From Vibrio furnissii CIP 102972 (lineage in GTDB: Bacteria > Pseudomonadota > Gammaproteobacteria > Enterobacterales > Vibrionaceae), in contig NZ_ACZP01000022.1 in assembly GCF_000176175.1 (NCBI RefSeq), positions 68 to 64,067 of the forward strand: 64,000 nt of DNA, given 5' to 3'. Position numbers and translations under genes: made by a program. The notes under the pieces were generated by a model, which did no database searches, had not been told where the DNA came from, and was given only the letters and a program-made list of their open reading frames with translations. How positions within the stretch are numbered: position 1 is the stretch's first letter; each line of letters opens with the position of its first letter. This document shows positions 6,948 to 14,813 of this stretch, piece after piece.

Positions 6948-7478
6948 ATGAAGTGGGATACAATTTGCTCGGCTTTCATTATTGGATTGACTGCAGCCAT
7001 TCTTTCTTTCAATTATTTTTCAGTCTTAAAGCCATTAAAAACCATCACCCAATCGAACACTCGTGCATCATGGATCGATTTGAATGCGCACTATGAAAAT
7101 TATCTGCGTCCTTCGGTGCTGGTGCTGGATTTGCGTAGTATCAGCGCGGATAAAGGAGGAGAGGATGTATTCGCGGTGCTGGTTCAATACGCTGAAGCCA
7201 TGCGGGAACAGTCATTTGATAAGGTCATTCTTGCCGCAAAAGGTCGGGAAAAATTTACTCTGAAAGGTGAATATTTTCAACAATTGGGGCATAAACAAAG
7301 TCAGCAGACCGAGGGTGACCGGCGGAAAATTTTTACCGAGAATCTCTACCGACCTGACGGCACGAGAGCGTTTGACAGTTGGCGTGGACGTTGGATCAGT
7401 GTCCTTGCCAAACAAACTGAAGATTTTAACGAGTTCAACAAACAGTGGTATGTCGACGACCCGAACTTTCACAACTAA
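6948..7478 (+). CDS. Membrane-anchored hypothetical protein (176 aa)
   Basis: A 176-residue protein with an N-terminal hydrophobic segment (about residues 6-26, SAFIIGLTAAILSFNYFSVL) that is probably an uncleaved anchor, followed by a soluble domain of about 145 residues. The domain contains VLVLDLRSISADKGGEDVF, YAEAMREQSFDKVILAAKG and a Trp-rich end (SWRGRWISVL). This alternation suggests a mixed alpha/beta fold facing the periplasm. No family recognised. ATG 6948 follows a weak GGAAGTGA. It is convergent with the 85-residue gene at 7488. Confidence 0.6.
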   Translation: MKWDTICSAFIIGLTAAILSFNYFSVLKPLKTITQSNTRASWIDLNAHYENYLRPSVLVLDLRSISADKGGEDVFAVLVQYAEAMREQSFDKVILAAKGREKFTLKGEYFQQLGHKQSQQTEGDRRKIFTENLYRPDGTRAFDSWRGRWISVLAKQTEDFNEFNKQWYVDDPNFHN

Positions 7479-7487
7479 CCCACCAGA

Positions 7488-7745
7488 TTAGACTATGTAT
7501 TCAATTTCTCCCGGCGAAATAGCCAGTTGCATCCCTTTAACAATTGCGATGTAGATGATTTCTGCTATTTCGTGCGTGATCACTGTATCTGATATTGACA
7601 GAATGGTCTCATCCTTAACCCTGAAATGATAGTGCTTTCCGTCGTACTCAAATGTTGGTGCCAATGGTGTCGTCACAGTGTCTAAATCCATTGTGTGTAT
7701 CAATACTTTTATTAGATTAATCTCATTGGTGAGATTATGCAACAT
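7488..7745 (-). CDS. Small hypothetical protein (85 aa)
   Basis: An 85-residue soluble protein starting MLHNLTNEINLIKV. It contains a beta-rich middle (FEYDGKHYHFRVKDETILSISD) and a helical end (EIAEIIYIAIVKGMQLAI). The ATG at 7745 lacks a good ribosome site, and an internal Met at residue 19 is an alternative start. No family recognised. It ends 9 bases from the stop of the gene at 6948, in a tail-to-tail arrangement. Confidence 0.5.
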   Translation of the reverse strand: MLHNLTNEINLIKVLIHTMDLDTVTTPLAPTFEYDGKHYHFRVKDETILSISDTVITHEIAEIIYIAIVKGMQLAISPGEIEYIV

Positions 7746-8097
7746 ATTTTACTTACGTTAGTGTGTGCTAAAGCACCTGTTTTCTGTCGTTTCGTACTGA
7801 GTTTAAAGCAACCTGTACCCGGACTTATGAATGGATAACCGTGCGTTATTCTCCTATTGCTTTCATTGACCTAAGCGGAGAAGAACCCTTTTCCTAATCC
7901 GACAGAAACGTTCTAGAGCGTCAGATCTAACAAATTTCTGTCCAAAAATCAGTTACGTTGAATGTCAGTTACCTTAACAAGCTTAAAATGAGACGAGTCA
8001 AAAATGGTATTTATATGGCGGTCAGATGTGATTAATTTCTATTAACCACATCTGACAGATCAAGTTAAGACTTACTCGTATAATTGATAGCAAGATA
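7746..8097. other. Intergenic region left of the integrase
   Basis: This 352-base stretch lies between the 85-residue gene's start and the integrase's stop. It contains the long inverted repeat at 8021-8056 (listed separately). No open frame with a ribosome site was found. Confidence 0.6.
8021..8056. repeat. Long inverted repeat after the integrase
   Basis: Two 15-base arms (GTCAGATGTG plus ATTAA, and TTAAC plus CACATCTGAC) pair with one mismatch around a six-base loop. It lies 41 bases past the integrase stop. There is no T-run on either side, so it is not a standard terminator. It may end integrase transcription or bind a protein; the sequence does not say which. Confidence 0.6.
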
Positions 8098-9285
8098 CTA
8101 AGTGGTCCACTCATCAATCATGTCAGCCCAATCCTGCAACATGGCCGCGCGCTGTTCTCGGTACTCGGCTTTGTTGTAAACTGCTCTCACCCCTTTCTGT
8201 TCGTGCGCAAGGCATTTTTCTATCCAATCCGTGTTGTATCCGGCTTCATGTAGCAGTGTACTCGCTGTTCGACGCAGGTCATGCGGCCCAAACTTACTTA
8301 GTGACTGACCTTCCTTTTGTGCGGCCTTGTATGTCAAATCCATGACTCGGTTCATCGTCGCACTACTCATGGGAGCATCAGAGTCATAACGGGAAGGAAG
8401 AATGTAATCAGACCCACCGGCAAATGTCTTCAAGGCGATCAGAATGTCCATCGCCTGGCGTGACAAAAATACCAGGTGAGGGTTACGCCGTTTCATCCTC
8501 TCTTTAGGAATCGTCCACAACGCTTCGCTAAAGTTAATTTCGCTCCAGGTTGCATTGGTTAATTCGCTTTTGCGTACCATAGTCAGCAATAGCAACTTTA
8601 CCGCAGCACGAATCGAAGGCGTGGTTCCTACCTTTTCCATATAGCGGTACATCAAACCAATCTCAACCGGTGTTAACGTTCGGTCTCTTGGTTCAAATCG
8701 AGCGATACTTGCGGGCCTCACAAAGTCTGCCGGGTTCTCAACTTTCTGCCCTCTCTCAATCGCCCATCGATACACCTGAAGTACAATGTCACGCGTATGC
8801 ACAGCAGTAGCCGGAGCTCCCCGCTCTACTATCGCGTCAGTCAATGCTCGTAGATCTTCATGAGTGATTTCGGTGAGCTTCTGATTTCCAAACTTTCCCT
8901 CTAACTCTCGGGCATAGACTGAACGACGCATATCCCGGGTAGAGTCGGCCATCTGATAGCCACGAAGCCATTTCTGAGCCCAGGCACCAAATGTTTCAGC
9001 ATCTTTCGTTCTCGCCTTCGCACGTGCTTTCTCTTTGGCCGGCGACTTTCCATCAGTAACCATTCTCTTCGCTTCATTGAGACGCTCACGCGCTTCTGCT
9101 AACGTGATGCCTCCTACTCCATAGCGACCAAAGGTAATGGTTTCTTGCCTTCCATTGATCGAGTAGTTGTAGCGAAAAGAAATAGAGCCCGCAGTGGTCA
9201 CAGCAACATAGAGGCCATCACGGTCATTGACTTTGTAAAGCTTATCTTTGGGTTTGAGATTGCGTAGCTTGGTATCAGTGAGCAT
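8098..9285 (-). CDS. int: Tyrosine-type integrase (P4/prophage type)
   Basis: A 395-residue site-specific recombinase for island integration and excision. Residues 1-80 form the arm-binding domain with the family start LTDTKLRNLKP and GLYVAVT; residues about 100-190 are the SAM-like core-binding domain; residues about 205-390 are catalytic. The catalytic residues can be read: Arg in TMVRKSEL, His-x-x-Arg in PHDLRRTAS, His in LAHEQ, and the nucleophile Tyr in AVYNKAEY. Length is normal for the family, so it looks intact. It points away from guaA, whose 3' end is 307 bp from its start. Repeated sites at 9309-9414 lie just upstream and may be its arm sites or operator. Confidence 0.95.
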   Translation of the reverse strand: MLTDTKLRNLKPKDKLYKVNDRDGLYVAVTTAGSISFRYNYSINGRQETITFGRYGVGGITLAEARERLNEAKRMVTDGKSPAKEKARAKARTKDAETFGAWAQKWLRGYQMADSTRDMRRSVYARELEGKFGNQKLTEITHEDLRALTDAIVERGAPATAVHTRDIVLQVYRWAIERGQKVENPADFVRPASIARFEPRDRTLTPVEIGLMYRYMEKVGTTPSIRAAVKLLLLTMVRKSELTNATWSEINFSEALWTIPKERMKRRNPHLVFLSRQAMDILIALKTFAGGSDYILPSRYDSDAPMSSATMNRVMDLTYKAAQKEGQSLSKFGPHDLRRTASTLLHEAGYNTDWIEKCLAHEQKGVRAVYNKAEYREQRAAMLQDWADMIDEWTT

Positions 9286-9308
9286 GTTTCGACCTATTAT
9301 TATTGTTT

Positions 9309-9414
9309 GATACCATGCTGAAAAACCTCTAAAAAACTAGAGATTAATCTTTACAAAACAGATAGATATATAAATTTAATACCATGCCCCATCAAAAACA
9401 CTCAGCATGGTATC
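9309..9414. repeat. 13-bp inverted repeat plus third partial copy beside integrase
   Basis: GATACCATGCTGA at 9309-9321 is matched exactly in reverse complement at 9402-9414 (TCAGCATGGTATC). A third, partial copy (AATACCATGC) lies at 9378-9387. The first copy is 24 bp upstream of the integrase start codon. Such spaced repeats beside an integrase gene are typical of arm-type binding sites or of an operator for self-regulation; which applies is inference. Confidence 0.7.
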
Positions 9415-9516
9415 GGGCGTAATCCATGGCATTACCGATGAATCATACCCATCAAAATACCACGGTCAAACCGTGCTTGGTGTTGCCAGACATTGCCAAA
9501 AATGACTAAGCCAAAA

Positions 9517-9544
9517 ACAAAAAAAGTCCGCAATTACGCGGACT
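9517..9544 (-). terminator. guaA terminator
   Basis: A perfect 7-bp stem (AGTCCGC and GCGGACT, loop AATTAC) with a run of T on the minus strand lies 48 bases past the guaA stop. It fits rho-independent termination of guaA. Confidence 0.85.
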
Positions 9545-9592
9545 TAAGTATGATTTAGTGCCTGTTAATGCCAGACCTATCTTAAAGGAGGA

Positions 9593-11146
9593 TTATTCCC
9601 ACTCGATAGTTGCTGGCGGCTTACCTGAAATATCGTAAACCACGCGAGAGATACCGTTCACTTCGTTGATGATGCGGTTTGACACTTTGCCAAGGAAGTC
9701 GTATGGCAGGTGTGCCCAATGCGCAGTCATGAAATCGATGGTTTCAACGGCACGCAATGAAACAACCCAGTCATACTTACGGCCATCGCCCATCACGCCC
9801 ACAGAGCGTACAGGGAGGAACACGGTGAATGCTTGAGACACTTTGTCGTATAGGTCAGCCGCATGAAGTTCTTCAATGAAGATCGCGTCTGCGCGACGTA
9901 GCAAGTCACAGTATTCTTTCTTGATTTCGCCCAGCACACGAACGCCAAGGCCTGGCCCTGGGAATGGGTGGCGGTAAAGCATGTTGTACGGCAGACCAAG
10001 CTCTAGGCCAATCTTACGCACTTCATCTTTAAACAGCTCACGCAATGGTTCAACCAAGCCCATTTCCATGTCGTCAGGCAGACCGCCCACGTTGTGGTGT
10101 GATTTAATCACGTGCGCTTTACCAGTTTTTGACGCGGCAGATTCGATCACGTCTGGGTAGATGGTGCCTTGCGCCAACCATTTCGCGTTTTTCAGTTTCT
10201 TCGACTCTTCATCGAATACGTCGACAAACACGTGACCGATCGTTTTACGTTTGTCTTCTGGATCAGACTTGCCTTTCAGTGCATCAAGGAAGCGCTCTTC
10301 TGCGTCCACTTTGATGATGTTCAGACCGAATTTATCGCCGAACATATCCATCACTTGCTGACCTTCGTTCAGGCGTAGCAGACCGTTGTCAACAAACACA
10401 CAGGTCAGTTTGTCGCCAATAGCACGGTGAACCAACATCGCCACAACTGACGAATCCACACCGCCAGACAGGCCAAGGATCACTTCATCATCGCCCACTT
10501 GCTCTTTGATGCGAGCAACCGCGTCTTCAATGATCGATTCAGACGTCCATAGACGCTCACAACCACAAACACCCAGCACAAAGTTTTCCAGCATTTGCAG
10601 GCCGCCTTTGGTGTGTGTCACTTCAGGGTGGAACTGTACGCCGTAGTATTTTTTCTCTTCGTTTGCCATCGCAGCGTAAGGACAGGTGTCTGTCTCACCG
10701 ACTTTGACGAAATCAGCAGGAATCTCGACAACTTTGTCGCCGTGGCTCATCCAAACGTCTTGTGTGGTTTCAAGATTTTTGAACAGCGCAGACTCACCAG
10801 ACACTTTCACTTGTGCGTAGCCAAACTCACGCTCGTCAGAGCCCGCAACTTTACCACCCAGCTGTTCAGCCATGGTTTGCATGCCGTAACATACGCCCAG
10901 CACAGGCACGCCTGAGTCAAAAACGTATTGCGGTGCACGGGGCGAGTTCGCTTCCGTTACGCTTTCCGGACCACCAGATAGAATGATGCCGTCTGGATTG
11001 AATTCGCGAATATCCGCTTCTTCAACATCCCAGCTCCACAGTTCGCAATAAACGCCGATTTCACGGACGCGACGCGCCACAAGTTGAGTGTACTGAGAAC
11101 CGAAGTCCAGGATCAGAATACGTTGGTCATGGATATTTTTAGTCAT
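9593..11146 (-). CDS. guaA: GMP synthase (glutamine-hydrolysing)
   Basis: Converts XMP to GMP using ATP and glutamine, the last step of de novo GMP synthesis in the cytoplasm. The 517-residue product has an N-terminal class I glutamine amidotransferase domain (residues about 8-200) with nucleophile Cys in GVCYGMQ and His in HPEVTH, then an ATP-pyrophosphatase domain with the PP-loop LSGGVDSSV (about 230), then the dimerisation domain ending TIEWE. Full family length, so insertion of the island next to it did not break the frame. It lies 127 bp after guaB, with a PurR-like box and a hairpin in between. Confidence 0.98.
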   Translation of the reverse strand: MTKNIHDQRILILDFGSQYTQLVARRVREIGVYCELWSWDVEEADIREFNPDGIILSGGPESVTEANSPRAPQYVFDSGVPVLGVCYGMQTMAEQLGGKVAGSDEREFGYAQVKVSGESALFKNLETTQDVWMSHGDKVVEIPADFVKVGETDTCPYAAMANEEKKYYGVQFHPEVTHTKGGLQMLENFVLGVCGCERLWTSESIIEDAVARIKEQVGDDEVILGLSGGVDSSVVAMLVHRAIGDKLTCVFVDNGLLRLNEGQQVMDMFGDKFGLNIIKVDAEERFLDALKGKSDPEDKRKTIGHVFVDVFDEESKKLKNAKWLAQGTIYPDVIESAASKTGKAHVIKSHHNVGGLPDDMEMGLVEPLRELFKDEVRKIGLELGLPYNMLYRHPFPGPGLGVRVLGEIKKEYCDLLRRADAIFIEELHAADLYDKVSQAFTVFLPVRSVGVMGDGRKYDWVVSLRAVETIDFMTAHWAHLPYDFLGKVSNRIINEVNGISRVVYDISGKPPATIEWE

Positions 11147-11181
11147 TTTGAGCAGTCTTTTAGGGCTAAGTGATTAAAACC

Positions 11182-11201
11182 GAGGCGAGTGTACTCGCCT
11201 C
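11182..11201 (-). terminator. Hairpin between guaB and guaA
   Basis: A perfect 8-bp stem, GAGGCGAG and CTCGCCTC with a TGTA loop, is followed on the minus strand by GGTTTT. It could be a guaB terminator or attenuator that partly uncouples guaA; the T-run is short. Confidence 0.55.
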
Positions 11202-11221
11202 TTATTAATGCTTCAAGGAAA

Positions 11222-11237
11222 AAGCAAACGTTTACGT
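11222..11237 (-). promoter_or_regulatory. PurR-like operator
   Basis: AAGCAAACGTTTACGT matches the PurR box ACGCAAACGTTTGCGT at 14 of 16 positions. It lies between guaB and guaA, 76 bases upstream of guaA's start, so it could control a guaA promoter by purine repression. In enterobacteria a PurR site precedes guaB; none was seen before guaB here. Confidence 0.65.
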
Positions 11238-11273
11238 TGTTTTCTCATTCGAGAAAAATCAATGCGACGTTGA

Positions 11274-12737
11274 TTAACCCAAACGATAGTTTGGTGCTTC
11301 TTTCGTGATTTGAACGTCGTGTACGTGAGACTCTGCCATACCCGCGCCAGAGATTCGTACAAATTCAGCTTTCGTACGCATATCTTCAATGGTCGCAGAA
11401 CCGGTCAGACCCATGCTTGAACGTAAACCACCCATTTGTTGGTGAACGATCTCTTTCAGGCGACCTTTGTACGCGATACGGCCTTCGATACCTTCAGGAA
11501 CCAGTTTGTCCGCTGCATTATCGGATTGGAAGTAACGGTCAGAAGAACCTTGAGACATCGCGCCCAGAGAACCCATACCGCGGTAAGCTTTGTAAGAACG
11601 ACCGTTGTACAGAATCACTTCGCCCGGTGCTTCTTCAGTCCCTGCGAACATTGAGCCAACCATCACACAAGATGCGCCAGCTGCAATCGCTTTACAGATG
11701 TCGCCAGAGAAACGGATACCGCCGTCCGCAATAACAGGAATACCGTATTGACCCGCCACTTCAGCCGCATCAGAAATCGCAGTGATTTGAGGTACACCAA
11801 CGCCTGTCACGATACGAGTTGTACAGATAGAACCAGGGCCGATACCCACTTTCACAGCACTCACACCCGCTTCGATCAGCGCTTTAGCGCCTGCGCCAGT
11901 TGCAACGTTACCGCCAATGATATCTAGATCTGGGTAAGCCGCGCGCGTTTCACGAATGCGGTTAAGAACACCTTCAGAGTGACCGTGTGAAGAGTCAATC
12001 AGCAGAACGTCTACGCCCGCTTCAACAAGAGCAGCGACACGCGCTTCGTTGCCAGCACCAGCGCCAACCGCAGCACCAACACGTAGGCGACCACGTGCAT
12101 CTTTACATGCGTTAGGTTTACGTTCAGCTTTATGGAAGTCTTTGGCGGTGATCATACCGGTCAGTTGGAACTCATCGTTCACGACCAATACTTTTTCAAC
12201 GCGTGCTTCGTGCATTTTTTCTTGAACTTCAGTGCGAGTCGCACCTTCTTTGACCGATGCAAGACGCTCTTTCGGCGTCATAACCACAGAGACTTTCTTC
12301 GACAAATCCGTCACAAAACGAACGTCACGACCCGTGATGATCCCCACCAGCTCGTGGCTTTCAGTCACCACAGGGAAACCCGCAAAACCGTGCTTTTCAG
12401 TCAGGGCGATCACATCAGCGATGGTTGCATCAGGGCTTACGGTGACCGGATCGGTAACCACGCCAGCTTCAAATTTCTTCACCTGACGAACTTCAGCAGC
12501 CTGTTGCTCAATAGACATGTTTTTGTGGATAAAGCCAATGCCACCTTCCTGCGCAAGAGCGATAGCCAGACGAGCTTCCGTCACGGTATCCATCGACGCA
12601 GAGATCATTGGGATGTTCAGTTGGATGTTTTTCGTCAGCTGAGTGCGAAGATCAGCGGTATTTGGGAGAACGGTGGAGTGTGCTGGCACAAGTAGGACGT
12701 CATCGAATGTCAGCGCTTCTTTGGCAATTCTTAGCAT
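11274..12737 (-). CDS. guaB: Inosine-5'-monophosphate dehydrogenase
   Basis: Oxidises IMP to XMP with NAD+, the committed step towards GMP. I start at ATG 12737 (MLRIAKEALTFDDVLLVP), giving 487 residues, the family length; an in-frame start 14 codons upstream gives an unlikely extension. The catalytic barrel contains GIGPGSICTTR with the active Cys (about 300) and the flap-region GSLGAMS; a CBS pair (about residues 93-200) is inserted as usual. A promoter (-35 TGGTCA, -10 TATAAT) is visible at 12841-12869. It is divergent from xseA. Confidence 0.98.
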   Translation of the reverse strand: MLRIAKEALTFDDVLLVPAHSTVLPNTADLRTQLTKNIQLNIPMISASMDTVTEARLAIALAQEGGIGFIHKNMSIEQQAAEVRQVKKFEAGVVTDPVTVSPDATIADVIALTEKHGFAGFPVVTESHELVGIITGRDVRFVTDLSKKVSVVMTPKERLASVKEGATRTEVQEKMHEARVEKVLVVNDEFQLTGMITAKDFHKAERKPNACKDARGRLRVGAAVGAGAGNEARVAALVEAGVDVLLIDSSHGHSEGVLNRIRETRAAYPDLDIIGGNVATGAGAKALIEAGVSAVKVGIGPGSICTTRIVTGVGVPQITAISDAAEVAGQYGIPVIADGGIRFSGDICKAIAAGASCVMVGSMFAGTEEAPGEVILYNGRSYKAYRGMGSLGAMSQGSSDRYFQSDNAADKLVPEGIEGRIAYKGRLKEIVHQQMGGLRSSMGLTGSATIEDMRTKAEFVRISGAGMAESHVHDVQITKEAPNYRLG

Positions 12738-12840
12738 TTGCAATATCTCACAATATAAGGAGTAAAAAGAACAATCCAAGCCTCATCGTTTCGCATAATG
12801 AGTGCAGCGATGCTGCATTTGGATTAGATATTGCGGACGG

Positions 12841-12869
12841 ATTATACGCCCAGAGCAATCGCTTGACCA
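12841..12869 (-). promoter_or_regulatory. guaB promoter
   Basis: On the minus strand, TGGTCA and TATAAT are separated by 17 bases, a good sigma-70 pair, about 100 bases upstream of the guaB start. Confidence 0.65.
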
Positions 12870-12889
12870 CTCATTTTTTCATTTTTTAT

Positions 12890-12917
12890 TTGCAATTACC
12901 CCCTTGATATGTATTAT
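12890..12917 (+). promoter_or_regulatory. Possible xseA promoter
   Basis: TTGCAA (12890-12895) and TATTAT (12912-12917) are 16 bases apart on the plus strand, about 50 bases before the proposed xseA TTG start. A reasonable but unproven sigma-70 promoter. Confidence 0.4.
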
Positions 12918-12966
12918 ATTGCCGCTAATTTCCATACCCACGTCTGAGCAAATTAGCGAGTCCTCT

Positions 12967-14289
12967 TTGACCAATCCAAACATCTATACGGTTTCCCGTC
13001 TCAATGCTGAAGTCCGGTTGTTACTGGAAAATGAAATGGGCATTGTGTGGTTGATTGGCGAAATCTCGAACTTCTCCGCGCCCGTCTCCGGACACTGGTA
13101 CCTCACCCTCAAAGACTCCCGTGCACAAGTCAAATGTGCGATGTTCAAGGGCAGTAATCGCTTCGTTCGCTTTAAGCCGCAAAATGGTCAGCAAGTACTG
13201 GTCAAAGCCCGCTTGTCGCTTTACGAGCCGCGTGGGGATTATCAGATCATCATTGAGAGCATGCAGCCGGAAGGCGACGGTCGTCTTCAACAAGAATTCG
13301 ATCAGCTCAAAATGCAACTGGCCGCAGAAGGCCTGTTTGCACAGACACTCAAACACCCCCTGCCGGAACACCCGCGCTGCGTGGGTGTGATTACCTCCAA
13401 AACCGGCGCTGCCCTACACGATATTCTGCAGGTGCTTAAACGCCGAGATCCCAGCTTGCCCATCATCATTTATCCGACCCTCGTCCAAGGGGAAGATGCC
13501 GCAATTCAGATTGCGCAAGCCATTGGCCGCGCCAATGCCCGCGAAGAATGTGATGTGTTGATTGTTGGACGGGGCGGTGGCTCGTTGGAAGATTTATGGT
13601 GTTTTAACCATGAGATCGTGGCGCGCACCATTGCGGCCAGTCAAATCCCTATCATCAGCGCAGTTGGCCATGAAATCGATGTGACCATCGCTGATTTTGT
13701 CGCTGACGTCCGCGCGCCAACGCCATCGGCGGCGGCAGAACTGGTTAGCCGAGACAACAGTCATAAAAAACAAGCATTTCAGGGATACGAGCACAAGCTG
13801 TCCAGCGCGATGCGCCATTACGTTTCTGAACAAAAAGGGGCGCTGAAGCAATTACAGTATCGCTTGGACAAGCAGCACCCGATGTACCGGTTGCAACGTC
13901 AGCAGCAGCAACTTGATGAGTTGAGTATGCGTCTCGAACGCGCGATTCAGAAACAGCTCAACCAAACACGTCAACACGTGGCCAAACAACAGCATCGCCT
14001 GCAATTGCAATCGCCAGAGAAAACCCTACGCGAGCAGCATTACACCCTCGCCTTGCGCGAACGAAGTTTGATTGATGCCATGCAGCGCCAACTGGTTTCG
14101 TCTCGTCACCGCTTTACGCGGCTTATCGACAAACTCGACACCGTCAGCCCACTCGCTACCCTGTCGCGCGGTTATTCGATTACTCAAACGTCACAAGGTG
14201 AGATTGTGCGCCAAGCTTCAGATGTCAAAACGGGCGACCAACTCGTCACCCGTTTAGCCGATGGTGAGATTCACTCCACCGTTCAATGA
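12967..14289 (+). CDS. xseA: Exodeoxyribonuclease VII large subunit
   Basis: Catalytic subunit of Exo VII, which degrades single-stranded DNA into oligonucleotides. I start at TTG 12967, where the protein begins at TNPNIYTVSRLNAEVR, giving 440 residues; the frame continues upstream to an ATG at 12802, but that extension is hydrophobic and unlike the family. An OB-fold domain (about 10-110, GEISNFSAPVSGHWYLTLKD) precedes the catalytic core (about 120-320, with GRGGGSLEDLW and AVGHEIDVTIAD), then a long coiled coil. GCGAG lies 7 bases before the TTG. Its 3' end overlaps the convergent zinc-ribbon gene by 7 bases. Confidence 0.95.
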   Translation: MTNPNIYTVSRLNAEVRLLLENEMGIVWLIGEISNFSAPVSGHWYLTLKDSRAQVKCAMFKGSNRFVRFKPQNGQQVLVKARLSLYEPRGDYQIIIESMQPEGDGRLQQEFDQLKMQLAAEGLFAQTLKHPLPEHPRCVGVITSKTGAALHDILQVLKRRDPSLPIIIYPTLVQGEDAAIQIAQAIGRANAREECDVLIVGRGGGSLEDLWCFNHEIVARTIAASQIPIISAVGHEIDVTIADFVADVRAPTPSAAAELVSRDNSHKKQAFQGYEHKLSSAMRHYVSEQKGALKQLQYRLDKQHPMYRLQRQQQQLDELSMRLERAIQKQLNQTRQHVAKQQHRLQLQSPEKTLREQHYTLALRERSLIDAMQRQLVSSRHRFTRLIDKLDTVSPLATLSRGYSITQTSQGEIVRQASDVKTGDQLVTRLADGEIHSTVQ

Positions 14290-14507
14290 TCCTGCTTGTG
14301 AAATTCAAATCGGACTCGCGATTTGGATTTCAGTTCATTGCAGTGATGACAAAAGTAATTCGCCGCACCACACGCTTGTAACTTTTCTAGTTCCGCACCG
14401 CAATCCGGGCAAAAGCCCACTTTCTTAAAGTGTTCGTCACACTGCGTGCAGTGATACTGACCATCCCACACCAATGGCTGCTGGCAGGTCGGGCAAGGGT
14501 TATTCAT
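14283..14507 (-). CDS. yfgJ: YfgJ-type zinc-ribbon protein
   Basis: A 74-residue protein with four CxxC or similar pairs: CPTC (about 5-8), CTQC, CPDC and CHHC, plus one more Cys. This matches the small YfgJ family found beside xseA in enterobacteria, of unknown function. I start at ATG 14507 with GAGAAACGCG upstream; a longer frame to 14612 adds a hydrophobic, unlike extension. It is likely a folded double zinc ribbon. It ends by overlapping xseA by 7 bases tail-to-tail. Confidence 0.85.
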   Translation of the reverse strand: MNNPCPTCQQPLVWDGQYHCTQCDEHFKKVGFCPDCGAELEKLQACGAANYFCHHCNELKSKSRVRFEFHKQDH

Positions 14508-14813
14508 CGCGTTTCTCTCATGCATGCTATTTGTCATTTGATGATCCAAAACAAAAGGATACATCACCTTGATCTTTATCACAGCATCTTCAACCTCATC
14601 GGCTTTCCTCAAGCGATGCTGCTATCCTTGCTTTAAAAGATCGTCGTCCGATCATCTGCTTTATTCACGTTGATCAGCGATCTCCCCTCAAAAGAACATT
14701 TATATAACCACACACCGAAAGCATAAGTTACATATCCTGTTTTTGGATTTTAAACAGACTTAAAATCTAATGATAATTTAAATAAGCCAAACTATCAGAA
14801 TTTAATAAAAAGA
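14508..14813. other. Intergenic region upstream of yfgJ
   Basis: A 306-base stretch, AT-rich towards its right end, with no gene in either strand that has a ribosome site. It must contain the yfgJ promoter and the end of the AlaX transcript, but no strong terminator or promoter could be picked. Confidence 0.55.

Larger units (their letters stand above)
9286..9592. other. Integrase-guaA junction
   Basis: This 307-base junction between the island and the core genome holds three copies of a TACCATGC element (9309-9414), the guaA terminator (9517-9544), a CACGGTcaaACCGTG palindrome near 9462-9476, and two direct copies of TGCCAGAC (9484-9491 and 9569-9576). One attachment site should lie in or at the edge of this stretch, probably at the guaA 3' end, but no second copy of that end was found in the window. 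Confidence 0.55.

Noticed and set aside
7212..7472. 86-codon minus-strand frame
   Set aside because: Runs opposite the 176-residue gene at 6948, whose N-terminal anchor and composition look real.
12802..12966. Longer xseA N-terminus
   Set aside because: Hydrophobic, unlike any Exo VII subunit, and overlaps the promoter region.
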